DNA of 64,000 bases from Desulfobotulus alkaliphilus (lineage in GTDB: Bacteria > Desulfobacterota > Desulfobacteria > Desulfobacterales > ASO4-4). The stretch spans positions 1-64,000 of the forward strand of contig NZ_VLLC01000019.1 in the NCBI RefSeq assembly GCF_007830435.1, written 5' to 3'. Below, piece after piece: positions 1 to 8,530 of the stretch (positions are counted from its first letter, which is position 1; the number at the start of each line of letters is the position of its first letter). Both the position numbers and the translations under genes were made by a program. The notes below the pieces were generated by a model. That model ran no database searches, was not told the origin of the DNA, and saw only the letters and a list, made by a program, of their open reading frames with translations.

Positions 1-163
1 AGTAACTTTTGAAGTTACTCAGAAGCAGCTCACGCCCTGCTAGGGCGTCTTGTCATAGAGTAACTTGTGCAGGATTCAAACTAATTTCGATCAGTGATGG
101 ATAATTGGTAATTTTTTAAGCTTTTGAATTAAAAGAACTAAATTCAAGTTACTCAGAAGTTAC
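1..163. repeat. End of a GTAAC-type dispersed element (partial)
   Basis: This stretch before dtd carries no gene. It holds two copies of a motif close to AAGTTACTCAGAAG (about 12-25 and 146-159) and a small hairpin (CACGCC/GGCGT) followed by TGTCATAGAGTAACTT. The same combination forms the right end of the composite element at 55933-56300 and, inverted, the left end of the one at 20345. The last copy ends in GTTAC at 163, like the other element ends. The left boundary lies outside the window or is degenerate. Confidence 0.6.
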
Positions 164-201
164 CTAAATGTTTGTAAAAGTTCCAAAGGAGTTCATCTGC
201 C

Positions 202-654
202 ATGATTGCCGTTGTGCAGCGGGTCTGCTCCGCAGAAGTCCGCATTGATGACATTGTGGAAGGAAAAATAAGTCAGGGCCTTCTCATTCTGCTGGGCGTT
301 GCCAAAGAAGACGATCTTGAAGACAGCATATTCCTTTCGGATAAAATTCTTCATTTAAGGATATTTGAAGATGAAGAAGGAAAAATGAACCGCTCCTTAA
401 TGGATATTGCAGGGGAAATCCTTGTGGTCTCCCAGTTTACCCTGCTGGCGGACTGCCGCAAAGGCCGCCGCCCTTCCTTTACGGATGCGGCAAAACCGGA
501 AACGGCCATTCCCCTTTATCAGCATTTTGTGGAATCATGTAAAAAAAGGGGTCTCCGGGTTGAAACGGGCAGATTTCAGGCCCACATGGCCGTATCCCTG
601 ATCAATGACGGACCCGTCACACTCACCCTGGACAGCCGCATGCGCAGCAGATGA
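202..654 (+). CDS. dtd: D-aminoacyl-tRNA deacylase
   Basis: Cytoplasmic proofreading enzyme that hydrolyses D-amino acids (and glycine) mischarged onto tRNA, keeping D-residues out of protein. The 150-residue length is typical of the DTD family. The two signature motifs that build the dimeric active site are visible: SQFTL at residues 77-81 and the Gly-cisPro motif GPVT at 137-140. An AAAGGAG ribosome-binding site lies just upstream of the ATG. The next gene, a D-Ala-D-Ala carboxypeptidase, starts 28 bases downstream on the same strand, so the two may be co-transcribed. Confidence 0.95.
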   Translation: MIAVVQRVCSAEVRIDDIVEGKISQGLLILLGVAKEDDLEDSIFLSDKILHLRIFEDEEGKMNRSLMDIAGEILVVSQFTLLADCRKGRRPSFTDAAKPETAIPLYQHFVESCKKRGLRVETGRFQAHMAVSLINDGPVTLTLDSRMRSR

Positions 655-682
655 ATACCGGATGCATGAGAAAGGATAAACC

Positions 683-1921
683 ATGCGTTTTCTTTATATT
701 CTGATACTTTTTTTTCTCTTTCTGCCCTCAGGTTCAGCTGCGGAAAGGCAGGGGGGACAAAAGGCGTGGATTCTGGAAACACCCGGAGGCGAGATTCTCA
801 GTGCCACCAACCCCAATGCAACCATGACCCCTGCATCCATTCTTAAAATACTGACGTCCCTTTATGCCCTTGAAACACTGGGACCGGACTACCGCATTTC
901 CACATCCATCAGCAAAGACAAAGAAAACTTTCTGGTCATAGGGGCCAGTGCAGATCCCCTGCTGACCTCCAATCCCATAAGAGACATGGTAAACCGTCTG
1001 GCAGCATCCACGCCTGAAAGAAATTTTCAGGGAATTATCATTGACATATCCAACTTTGAAAAAAAACTGCCCGTGGACGGCATCAACCCCCTTTCCCGGC
1101 GCAGCTACAACGCTCCCCTGACCCCCTTTGCCGTGAACTTCAACTCCGTGGCCTTTAAAACAGAAAAGGGCCATTTCATTTCCGCAGAAAACGAAACACC
1201 CCTTTTACCCATGGTTATGACTCCCGTCAGGGACTCACGCCTGGCATCGGGACGCATTGCCCTGCCCTCTGACAATGACTTTCCCATGCACTATGCCGCT
1301 GCCATGCTCCGTTACTTCCTTGAAGAAGCAGGCTTTACCTTTGAAAAAACTGAAACGGCTTTCCGGTACAGCGCCCCTGCAATTCCGGATATCCTGCTAC
1401 TGACATATGCCTCACCCTTTACCGTTACGGACATCGTTCATCAGCTCATGGCCTTTTCCAACAATTATGTGGCCAACAAACTGCTGCTGGCAACGGCCCT
1501 GCAGGATGCCAGTCATACCGGCCCCTTAAGCCTCGAAAAGGCAGGAATCTATTTCTCTGATTATATTAAAAACAAGCTGGGCATAGAGGGCTTTGTGGTT
1601 GAGGAAGGGTCAGGACTATCAAGGAAAAACCAGATCACTGCCAGGGAAATGCTCAAAGCCCTTCACGCCTTCAGCCCCTATATGAGCCTGATGCGCAGGG
1701 AAAGCCAGGGCTGGTTTAAAACAGGCACCCTCTCCGATGTGAGAACACGGGCCGGTTATCTGAGGGGGCCCCATGGCTGGTACCCCTACGTTCTCATGAC
1801 CCACGGAGAAAACGATGCCTATCCCCTCTACCTGAATATTTTAAGAAAAGAAGCCAGAACAGGCCGGAGCCTCAGCAGTTCCGGTTCCGGGATGGCGCCT
1901 GACAATCCGGCCAGAAATTAA
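683..1921 (+). CDS. dacB: D-alanyl-D-alanine carboxypeptidase, PBP4 type
   Basis: Penicillin-binding protein of the class C (PBP4/DacB) type, which trims or cuts peptidoglycan peptides in the periplasm. A signal peptide covers about residues 1-20. The three active-site motifs are present: SILK (SxxK, 52-55), SNN (259-261) and KTG (346-348). At 412 residues it is shorter than E. coli PBP4 but has the right motif order and spacing for the family. An AAAGGA site precedes the ATG. It follows dtd closely. The gene is complete with no sign of damage. Confidence 0.88.
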   Translation: MRFLYILILFFLFLPSGSAAERQGGQKAWILETPGGEILSATNPNATMTPASILKILTSLYALETLGPDYRISTSISKDKENFLVIGASADPLLTSNPIRDMVNRLAASTPERNFQGIIIDISNFEKKLPVDGINPLSRRSYNAPLTPFAVNFNSVAFKTEKGHFISAENETPLLPMVMTPVRDSRLASGRIALPSDNDFPMHYAAAMLRYFLEEAGFTFEKTETAFRYSAPAIPDILLLTYASPFTVTDIVHQLMAFSNNYVANKLLLATALQDASHTGPLSLEKAGIYFSDYIKNKLGIEGFVVEEGSGLSRKNQITAREMLKALHAFSPYMSLMRRESQGWFKTGTLSDVRTRAGYLRGPHGWYPYVLMTHGENDAYPLYLNILRKEARTGRSLSSSGSGMAPDNPARN

Positions 1922-2005
1922 GACAGGATCTGATTTCCAGAGGCTTTCAGCCATACGAACCTCAATCATGGAAATTGTATAATCAGATTTTACGCATGTT
2001 AGCGG

Positions 2006-2030
2006 GTGGGCACCCGTAAAGGGTGCCCCT
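2006..2030. repeat. Short perfect hairpin between convergent genes
   Basis: GGGCACCC and GGGTGCCC form a perfect 8-bp stem with a five-base loop, between the converging dacB and ndh genes. There is no U-run, so it is not a classical terminator. A second weaker GC-rich inverted pair (GGCAGGCC...GCCTGC) lies at about 2064-2081. The pattern resembles the small GC-rich palindromic repeats common in bacterial intergenic DNA. Confidence 0.5.
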
Positions 2031-2087
2031 ACACAAAAAAGGGGCCGTAAAAACCATTCACAGGGGCAGGCCCAACGCCTGCACGGA

Positions 2088-3401
2088 TCAGAAATTCTTT
2101 TTCTGCTCCCCTGCATCATCCTTGGGAAACGGCTCTTTTTTTCTGGGCTTATAAAACTGCCATTCCTTGTTCACAATGAGGCGGGCACCCCGGTTAAAGG
2201 TAAAATAGGCTCCTGCCCACTGAAGCACCACAAAGAGTCTGTTTTTAAAGCCCGTAAGAAAATAAATATGGATGAACAGCCATGTGATCCAGGCAAAAAA
2301 ACCCGAAAAACGAATTTTGCCGGCTTCCACCACAGCCCGGCTTCTTCCGATGGTCGCCATCTGGCCCTTATCAAAATACTTAAAGTCCCTGCGGGGTTTT
2401 TCTGCGATATCACAAAGAATATTCCGTGCAATGTGCCGGCCCTGATGCAGGGCCACCGGAGCAACCCCGGACAGTGCCTCGGAAGCACCTTCCGGTATGA
2501 AAGCCGCCTGATCTCCCCCCACAAAAATTTCAGGGTGCCCTTCGATGCTCAGATCCTGTCTGACAGTAACACGCCCCAGCCAGTCCGTTTCCTGCCCCAG
2601 AGAACGATTGATTTCCGAGGCCTGTATGCCCGCAGCCCAGATCACGGTAGCCGCCTGTATGCGTTCCTTTCCAATGGTTACACCATCGGAATCCACCGCT
2701 TCAACCCGCTTGGATGTCCAGACCTGAACCCCCAGAGATTCCAGATCCCTTGTGGCCCTTGCCGAAAGATCCGGATGGTATGCAGGAAGAATCCGCTCAC
2801 CAGCCTCCACCAGAATCACCCTTGTCAGTTTCGGATCAATATTCTTAAAATCTTTGGAAAAGGTGTAACGGCTCATCTCACCGATGGCCCCCGAAAGCTC
2901 CACCCCTGTTGTACCGCCTCCCACCACCACAAAGGTGAGCTGCTTCATTTTTTCTTCCACATTATCGGTGGATTCCGCTTTCTCAAAGGCATAAAGAATC
3001 CTTCGCCGGATTTCTGTGGCCTGCTCAATGGTTTTCAGCCCCGGAGCCAGTGGTTCCCATTCTTCGTTGCCAAAATAGGCATGCTGGGCACCACAGCCCA
3101 GAACAAGATAATCATAGCTGATGCTGCCAATGCTGGTTTCCACCTTCCCGGCACCGGCATCCACGGAGAGGGCTTCCGCCTGAAGAACACGCACATGGGG
3201 ATAGCCGGAAAGAAGACTCCGGAGGGGGGCTGCAATTTCCGCAGGGCTGAGACCGGCCATGGCAACCTGATAGAGAAGGGGCTGAAAAAGGTGATAATTT
3301 CTTCGGTCAATCAGGGTTACCCGCACTTTGCCTGATTTTCCAAGGATCTTTGCCGCGTTGAGGCCGACAAAGCCTCCACCTACGATGAGTACATGTTTCA
3401 T
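2088..3401 (-). CDS. ndh: Type II NADH dehydrogenase (NDH-2)
   Basis: Single-subunit, non-proton-pumping FAD enzyme that passes electrons from NADH to quinone at the inner face of the membrane. The N-terminus has the FAD-binding GGGFVGLNAAK motif, a second dinucleotide-binding motif VVVGGGTTGVELSG lies near residue 160, and FVGGD near residue 300 is the usual second FAD contact. A hydrophobic segment near the C-terminus (about 365-390) fits membrane anchoring. The start at 3401 is chosen because a GGAGGG site precedes it and the FAD motif begins at once; the longer open frame adds 54 residues unrelated to the family. Confidence 0.9.
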   Translation of the reverse strand: MKHVLIVGGGFVGLNAAKILGKSGKVRVTLIDRRNYHLFQPLLYQVAMAGLSPAEIAAPLRSLLSGYPHVRVLQAEALSVDAGAGKVETSIGSISYDYLVLGCGAQHAYFGNEEWEPLAPGLKTIEQATEIRRRILYAFEKAESTDNVEEKMKQLTFVVVGGGTTGVELSGAIGEMSRYTFSKDFKNIDPKLTRVILVEAGERILPAYHPDLSARATRDLESLGVQVWTSKRVEAVDSDGVTIGKERIQAATVIWAAGIQASEINRSLGQETDWLGRVTVRQDLSIEGHPEIFVGGDQAAFIPEGASEALSGVAPVALHQGRHIARNILCDIAEKPRRDFKYFDKGQMATIGRSRAVVEAGKIRFSGFFAWITWLFIHIYFLTGFKNRLFVVLQWAGAYFTFNRGARLIVNKEWQFYKPRKKEPFPKDDAGEQKKNF

Positions 3402-3603
3402 AAGAATTTTCACCCTCCACTTTCCAGGATACCGTTCAGAAAGCCCTGTATGTTTTTTCCTGTCTTTGGCAAAATCATCATATTTGTGTATTGTAATTCT
3501 GAAAGGACTTTTTGTCATCCAGAGACTTTCACAACAAAACAAAAAGCCCCGTACTTCCGTCAAAACACAAGCGGTCTTTCCAAAAGCCCTTTTTAAAAAA
3601 ATG

Positions 3604-3768
3604 GTAATTATTCAGCACAGTTTATTCCGAACTGCCAATGCTCCAGTTACAGCAGCTTTGTACTGTTGCAAGGCTCCGTGGCTATTTGCAAGTGACATTG
3701 CAAATAGCCTGGGGCCTGTGCACCTGTCTTGCAGGTATGGTCTTCGGAAAACGGTGCTGAACAGTTAC
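3604..3768. mobile_element. MITE copy A, IS66-like ends, perfect 8-bp target duplication
   Basis: A 165-bp non-coding palindromic element. The left end is GTAATTATTCAGCACAG; the right end, read on the other strand, is GTAACTGTTCAGCACCG. It is flanked on both sides by AAAAAATG, as expected of an 8-bp target-site duplication, although the A-run makes this the least informative example. The centre is an imperfect hairpin built on GGCTATTTGC. It lies in the presumed promoter region of pqiA, 38 bases before its start. Confidence 0.8.
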
Positions 3769-3806
3769 AAAAAATGATCCTATGGCTTCATCAAGAAAGG
3801 CTTTTA

Positions 3807-5069
3807 ATGACAACTCCTTTTTTTTACCGGGACTGGATTGCCTGCCCGTCCTGCGACCGCCTACATATCCGGCCCCACCTTCTGCCCGGTCAGGTGGCGC
3901 TCTGTAAAAACTGCAGCACCCGCCTTACCGGAAGATGCCTGTACGGAACTGCCCTGCCGCTGGCCCTCTGCCTCACAGCCCTTGTGGCCTGGGTCATTGC
4001 CATGACCCTTCCTTTTATTGCCATCGGCTTTGGCGGACAGCACCAGACCATTTCCCTGCCCTCTGCCGTTATCATCCTGATCCAGCACCAGATGCTGCCC
4101 CTTGCCATCTTTACGGGGCTTCTTCTCATTGCTGCACCGCTGACTTCAATTCTGATTCTCGTTTACCTGCTTTTCTTTCTCTATCATAAAACCAAACCCC
4201 CCTTTTACCGTTTTATGCTCAAAGCCTTTTCCCGCATCCGGTTCTGGGATATGACCGATGTCTATCTTATCAGTATTCTTGTGGTTCTGGTAAAAGCCAT
4301 GCATATGGCAGACATTCACCTGCTTCAGGGATTCTGGGCCTTCTGTATCCAGGTATTTTTCATCCGTTTTTCCTTTGCCACCATCCCCGTAAGGGATATG
4401 TGGCAAAGGCTGAGCCCCCCGGGTCTCCATCCTGCCCCTCTGCCGGGAAAACGGGCCATGGAAGCGGGCCTTGTTCCCTGCCATACCTGCACCCGCATCC
4501 ACAGGGCAGGGCCAAAACGCTGCACCCGCTGTGCAAGCCCCCTGCATAACAGAATTCCCCAGAGCATCAACAGAACCCTTGCCCTGACCGCCACGGCCTT
4601 TATACTCTATATTCCGGCTAACCTCTATCCCATCATGATTACGGAAAATCTTGGAACCACCATATACAGTACCATCATTGGTGGGGTGATCCTCCTGTGG
4701 GAAACAAAGGCCTATGCCGTTGCCTCCATTGTTTTTTTTGCCAGCGTTTTTATTCCCCTGGCAAAACTGCTGGCCCTTCTCTGTCTCACAGGCAGCGTAT
4801 ATTTCCGGAAAAATAATTATCCAACAGATCTTGCAAAAATATATAAAATCACTGAATTCATAGGCAAATGGTCCATGGTGGATGTTTTTGTGGTCGCCAC
4901 GCTGGCTGCCATGATACAGATGGGAAGCCTTGCCACCATACAGCCCGGCATTGCAGCCACAGCCTTTGCCGCCATGGTGGTGGTCACCCTCTTTGCCGCA
5001 GAAACCTTTGATCCCAGACTGCTCTGGGACGCAACGCTTCAGGGAAAAAACAACAATGAACGGTCATGA
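3807..5069 (+). CDS. pqiA: PqiA-like inner-membrane protein (paraquat-inducible A family)
   Basis: Polytopic inner-membrane component of a PqiABC system, which is thought to move lipids between the inner and outer membranes. The 420 residues contain two similar halves. Each begins with a zinc-ribbon-like pair of CxxC motifs (CPSC...CKNC near the N-terminus; CHTC...CTRC near residue 220) followed by four hydrophobic segments. The ATG at 3807 follows an AAGAAAGG site; the upstream extension of the open frame runs into MITE copy A and is not real coding sequence. Its end overlaps pqiB by 14 bases, so the two are translationally coupled. Confidence 0.88.
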   Translation: MTTPFFYRDWIACPSCDRLHIRPHLLPGQVALCKNCSTRLTGRCLYGTALPLALCLTALVAWVIAMTLPFIAIGFGGQHQTISLPSAVIILIQHQMLPLAIFTGLLLIAAPLTSILILVYLLFFLYHKTKPPFYRFMLKAFSRIRFWDMTDVYLISILVVLVKAMHMADIHLLQGFWAFCIQVFFIRFSFATIPVRDMWQRLSPPGLHPAPLPGKRAMEAGLVPCHTCTRIHRAGPKRCTRCASPLHNRIPQSINRTLALTATAFILYIPANLYPIMITENLGTTIYSTIIGGVILLWETKAYAVASIVFFASVFIPLAKLLALLCLTGSVYFRKNNYPTDLAKIYKITEFIGKWSMVDVFVVATLAAMIQMGSLATIQPGIAATAFAAMVVVTLFAAETFDPRLLWDATLQGKNNNERS

Positions 5070-6624
5070 CACAGAACTTCCTGAAATTACCATGGCGAAA
5101 AGCCGCTTCTGGATCTGGCTGATCCCCCTTGCGGCCATGCTGATGGGCGGCTGGCTCCTTTTCCAGCACTATGCCCAGCGCGGTGTTCTCATCACCGTCA
5201 GCTTTGAAACCGCATCCGGTCTGGTGGCAGGCAAAACCCAGCTCCGCTTCAAGGATCTCACCATCGGCACCGTGGAAAGCCTTGAGCTTTCTCAGGATCT
5301 TTCCCATATCATGGTGCATGTCCGTGTGGCGAGGGAGGTGCTGCCCTACCTTACCGAAGACAGCCGCTTCTGGGTCGTCCGTCCCCGCATCGACAGACAG
5401 GGCATATCCGGACTCAACACCCTTCTTTCAGGGGCCTACATTGCCATAGAACCGGGAAGCGGAAAACCGGCAACGGTCTTTACGGGCCTTGAAAATCCAC
5501 CCATTACTCCTTCTGAAACACCGGGTCTTCGCATTCTCCTTGAAACGGATTCCGGCGGCATTGAAGTGGGCACCCCCGTCTATTTCAGAAAAATTCACGC
5601 AGGCACCGTGGAAGCCCGCACCATCCTCGGAAATCATGACAGAATTCTGCTCGATGTTTTCATAAAATCTCCCTACGATGCCCATGTTACCGCATCCAGC
5701 CGGTTCTGGCGGGACTCGGGCATTGATTTTTCCTTTGGTGCAGACGGTATAAGGTTTCAATCCGAATCCCTGGAATCCATGCTGGTGGGCGGGATCGCCT
5801 TTGATAACCCTGACCCTGCTGCCAGCTCTGCAAAAAACGAGGATGCCTTCCATCTTTTCCCCAGCTTCAGGGAAATCCGATCCAGATCCATGCAGATGGG
5901 GAAAAAATTTGTCCTCTACTTTGACAGCTCCATACGGGGTCTGAATCCCGGCGCTCCCGTGGATTATAAAGGGGTACAGATCGGTGAGGTTCTCAGTGTC
6001 AGGCTTTACTATGACAAGGACAGCGACAGTATCCAAATTCCCGTTAAAATATCCATTCTTCCGGAAATACTGATGGGCAACCACCATGCAAAGGCAGAAA
6101 CACACCTTATGGAAATGCTGGAAAAGGGACTGAAGGCAAGGCTTGAAATGGGCAACATGCTCACAGGCCAGCTTTTTATCTCCATGGAAATGGACAGCGA
6201 TAACCCTTCGGGAAAACTTTCCTATACAGAAGAAGGCCTTCCCGTCATCCCCACCCTCCCCCATCCCTTTACCCAGCTTGCGGGAAAAGCCATGGCCGTA
6301 TTCGACCGCATTCAAAAGCTCCCCATGGAAGGCATTGCAGGCAATACCATTGCCACCATGAAAGAAGCACAGGCCCTGCTCAAAGGCCTGCAGGAAATTC
6401 CCGAAGACATCAAGCCCCTGCTGGCATACAGCCAGGAGGTTCTTGCTGCCATCCAGATGACCCTTGAAGGCCTCAATGAAGGCCTTGACGGAATGAAGCC
6501 GGGAAGCCCCCTGTACAGGGATCTGAGTCAGGCGGCAAGGGAGCTTGCGGAATCGGCGCGGGCCATCCGTATCCTTGCTGAAAGCATAGAAGCCAGACCG
6601 GATACCCTGATCTACGGCAAGTAA
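5056..6624 (+). CDS. pqiB: PqiB-like MCE-domain protein
   Basis: Inner-membrane-anchored MCE (MlaD-like) protein expected to form a hexameric lipid tunnel across the periplasm. One transmembrane helix lies at about residues 15-35. Three MCE repeats are recognisable by their recurring pattern (GLVAGKTQLRFKDLTIGTV, then GGIEVGTPVYFRKIHAGTV, then RGLNPGAPVDYKGVQIGEV). The C-terminal 120 residues look helical and may form the coiled-coil needle seen in PqiB. It is 522 residues long, near E. coli PqiB. The ATG at 5056 lies inside the end of pqiA, and pqiC follows 12 bases after its stop. Confidence 0.9.
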   Translation: MNGHDTELPEITMAKSRFWIWLIPLAAMLMGGWLLFQHYAQRGVLITVSFETASGLVAGKTQLRFKDLTIGTVESLELSQDLSHIMVHVRVAREVLPYLTEDSRFWVVRPRIDRQGISGLNTLLSGAYIAIEPGSGKPATVFTGLENPPITPSETPGLRILLETDSGGIEVGTPVYFRKIHAGTVEARTILGNHDRILLDVFIKSPYDAHVTASSRFWRDSGIDFSFGADGIRFQSESLESMLVGGIAFDNPDPAASSAKNEDAFHLFPSFREIRSRSMQMGKKFVLYFDSSIRGLNPGAPVDYKGVQIGEVLSVRLYYDKDSDSIQIPVKISILPEILMGNHHAKAETHLMEMLEKGLKARLEMGNMLTGQLFISMEMDSDNPSGKLSYTEEGLPVIPTLPHPFTQLAGKAMAVFDRIQKLPMEGIAGNTIATMKEAQALLKGLQEIPEDIKPLLAYSQEVLAAIQMTLEGLNEGLDGMKPGSPLYRDLSQAARELAESARAIRILAESIEARPDTLIYGK

Positions 6625-6636
6625 AAGGAGAAAACC

Positions 6637-7275
6637 ATGGCAGCAAAAACAATCCATCTCTTCATAAAAACAGCATATTCCGTTTTTTTAAAGAACAGGG
6701 CAGCCGGATGCCTGATTCCTGTACTTCTGATTCCCATGATTCCCTTATTATCCGGATGTACGGCAACACCCCAGCCAAGGATCTATCATCTGGGCATCAG
6801 TGAGCCGCCTGTACAGAAAAATGAAAGAACGCACATTCTGGTCATAGAAACCACAAGCCTGCCCAGACACCTTGACAGGCCGCAGCTTGTTACCAGAAAC
6901 TCAGAAACGGAAATCATCATCCATGAACGTGACAGATGGGCCGCCCCGCTGGACCGACTGTTCCGGGAGTCCCTGTCGGCAAGACTGGACAGGGGGCTTC
7001 CGGGCTTCCGCGTAATTCCTGTAGATATCAGCAATGTCTATGCAGGGGGTGAGCTGCGCATACGCATACAGATCCTTGATTTTTCATCGGACATAAAAGG
7101 AAATATCCGGCTTGCCGGTATCTTTGGCTTTGTGCACAAAACAAAAGAAGAGAAAGAAAAATCCTTTGATTTTAATGTAATGGCAGAAAACACCAGCCCG
7201 GCCGCCCTCATCGCTGCCCATGGTAAGGCCTTGGATATGCTTGCAGAAAAAATCATGGAACAGGTACATCCTTAA
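6637..7275 (+). CDS. pqiC: PqiC-like lipoprotein (DUF330/ABC transport auxiliary)
   Basis: Outer-membrane-directed lipoprotein partner of PqiB. A lipobox, LLSGC, places the modified cysteine at residue 41, after an unusually long N-terminal region of about 24 residues before the hydrophobic core. The rest has the extended beta-rich character of the PqiC/DUF330 family, with the early PRIYHLG segment typical of it. An AAAAGGAG site precedes the ATG. As the third gene of the operon, 12 bases after pqiB, its assignment is supported by position as well as sequence. Confidence 0.85.
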   Translation: MAAKTIHLFIKTAYSVFLKNRAAGCLIPVLLIPMIPLLSGCTATPQPRIYHLGISEPPVQKNERTHILVIETTSLPRHLDRPQLVTRNSETEIIIHERDRWAAPLDRLFRESLSARLDRGLPGFRVIPVDISNVYAGGELRIRIQILDFSSDIKGNIRLAGIFGFVHKTKEEKEKSFDFNVMAENTSPAALIAAHGKALDMLAEKIMEQVHP

Positions 7276-7283
7276 GTTTTTTC

Positions 7284-7318
7284 TTGACAGCCCGAAAACT
7301 TAATAGTAATCATTACTA
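7284..7318 (+). promoter_or_regulatory. Promoter with PerR/Fur-type operator
   Basis: A TTGACA -35 hexamer at 7284-7289 is followed 17 bases later by TAATCA as a likely -10. Overlapping the -10 is a perfect 7-1-7 palindrome, TAGTAATCATTACTA (7304-7318). This has the layout of a PerR box and sits directly upstream of a Fur/PerR-family gene, so autorepression, with control of the downstream rubrerythrin, is likely. Confidence 0.7.
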
Positions 7319-7369
7319 GAAACTTGACGGGGAAGCCCTTCAGGGGCAGTTACTGCAAGGAGTGGTGTT

Positions 7370-7825
7370 TTGGAAAAAAAAACAGAAAATAAACTGGGTG
7401 CCATCCGCCTCAGTCCCCAAAGACGCCTTATCCTTGAAGAGGTGATGGGTACAAAAAAACATCCCACAGCAGATGTAATTTACAGGAATGTAAAACACAA
7501 ACTGCCAAACATCAGCCTTGGAACCGTGTACCGTAACCTTGAAAGCTTAAGTGAGAATGGCTATATTCAAAGAATTGATACGGGAACAGGACCGAGACGC
7601 TACGATGGAGACACAAGGCCCCATGCACATATACGATGCACATCCTGTGACAGTCTGGAAGATCTCCCGGAAAAAAATCTTTTGGAAAAATTTCTTTTGC
7701 GGGAACTGAAAACAGACTATTATATACAGGAAGTCATTATTGAGATCAGGGGTTTATGTCCGGAATGTCAGCAATCAGATATTCCCGAAGACATCAGGCA
7801 AAATCCCCTTCAAGTGGAACCATAA
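7370..7825 (+). CDS. perR: Fur-family peroxide/metal-responsive repressor, PerR-like
   Basis: DNA-binding repressor of the Fur superfamily. The winged-helix recognition segment SLGTVYRNLESLSENGY is well conserved. A histidine-rich turn (RPHAHIRC) and two CxxC pairs (CTSC and CPEC) match the metal-sensing and structural zinc sites. At 151 residues it is a normal length. The start is a TTG with AAGGAG seven bases upstream. Its own promoter carries a perfect PerR-like palindrome, and rubrerythrin begins 40 bases after its stop; this neighbourhood is the classical peroxide-stress arrangement in anaerobes. Calling it PerR rather than Fur or Zur rests on that context. Confidence 0.85.
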   Translation: MEKKTENKLGAIRLSPQRRLILEEVMGTKKHPTADVIYRNVKHKLPNISLGTVYRNLESLSENGYIQRIDTGTGPRRYDGDTRPHAHIRCTSCDSLEDLPEKNLLEKFLLRELKTDYYIQEVIIEIRGLCPECQQSDIPEDIRQNPLQVEP

Positions 7826-7864
7826 GTAAAATGAACCTTCAATTTATCAAAGGAGCGATGACGA

Positions 7865-8440
7865 ATGAAGTCCATCAAAGGAACACAGACTGAAAAAAAC
7901 CTTCTGACAGCTTTTGCAGGTGAATCCCAGGCAAGAAACCGCTACACCTATTTTGCAGCACAGGCCAAAAAAGAAGGCTATGTACAGATTGCCGCCATTT
8001 TTGAAGAAACGGCCAATCAGGAAAAGGAACATGCCAAACGCTTCTTCAAGTTCCTTGAAGGCGGAGAGGTGGAAGTCCGCTGGAATTTCCCGGCCGGTGT
8101 CATCGGAAACACCCTTGAAAACCTCAAGGCAGCCGCTCAGGGCGAATACGAGGAATTCACCTCCATGTATCCCGGATATGCCAAAGTTGCCCGTGAGGAA
8201 GGTTTTGAAGCCATTGCCATCGTCTTTGAGAAAATCTGTATCGCCGAAGAGCACCACGAAAACCGCTACAAGGCCCTTGCCGCCAACATCGAGGCCGGAC
8301 GGGTTTTCAAAAGGGAAGCAGATACAACCTGGGCCTGCCGCAACTGCGGTTATGTGCATACGGGCGACAAGGCCCCAGATATGTGCCCTGCCTGTGCCCA
8401 TCCTCAGGCACATTTTGAGCTGAAACCCACCAACTATTAA
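7865..8440 (+). CDS. rbr: Rubrerythrin
   Basis: Cytoplasmic non-heme iron peroxidase that reduces hydrogen peroxide in anaerobes. The N-terminal four-helix di-iron domain shows the expected carboxylate ligand segments (GESQARNRY near residue 18, ETANQEKEH near 50, EEHHENRY near 127). The C-terminus is a rubredoxin-like domain with CRNC and CPAC iron ligands. The 191-residue length is standard. It is preceded by a GGAG site and lies directly downstream of the perR-like gene. A terminator follows. Confidence 0.96.
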   Translation: MKSIKGTQTEKNLLTAFAGESQARNRYTYFAAQAKKEGYVQIAAIFEETANQEKEHAKRFFKFLEGGEVEVRWNFPAGVIGNTLENLKAAAQGEYEEFTSMYPGYAKVAREEGFEAIAIVFEKICIAEEHHENRYKALAANIEAGRVFKREADTTWACRNCGYVHTGDKAPDMCPACAHPQAHFELKPTNY

Positions 8441-8502
8441 GCCTTATGATTCGATCCGAAAATCTCTGAAAGTGAGATGATGGCTGAAGGATAGAACAAA
8501 GC

Positions 8503-8530
8503 AAAAGCCTCCTGATATCAGGGGGCTTTT
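8503..8530. terminator. Bidirectional terminator between rbr and the MFS gene
   Basis: AAAAGCCTCCTGATATCAGG followed by GGGCTTTT forms a near-perfect hairpin with A-rich and T-rich flanks, so it can stop both the rightward rbr transcript and the leftward exporter transcript. It overlaps the last codons of the exporter gene. Confidence 0.75.

Noticed and set aside
2268-3335. Open frame of 355 codons on the plus strand
   Set aside because: It lies entirely antisense to ndh, whose motifs are clear, and its translation matches no family pattern.
5428-6657. Open frame of 409 codons on the minus strand
   Set aside because: Antisense shadow of pqiB; no RBS and Cys/His/Phe-rich composition typical of reversed coding DNA.
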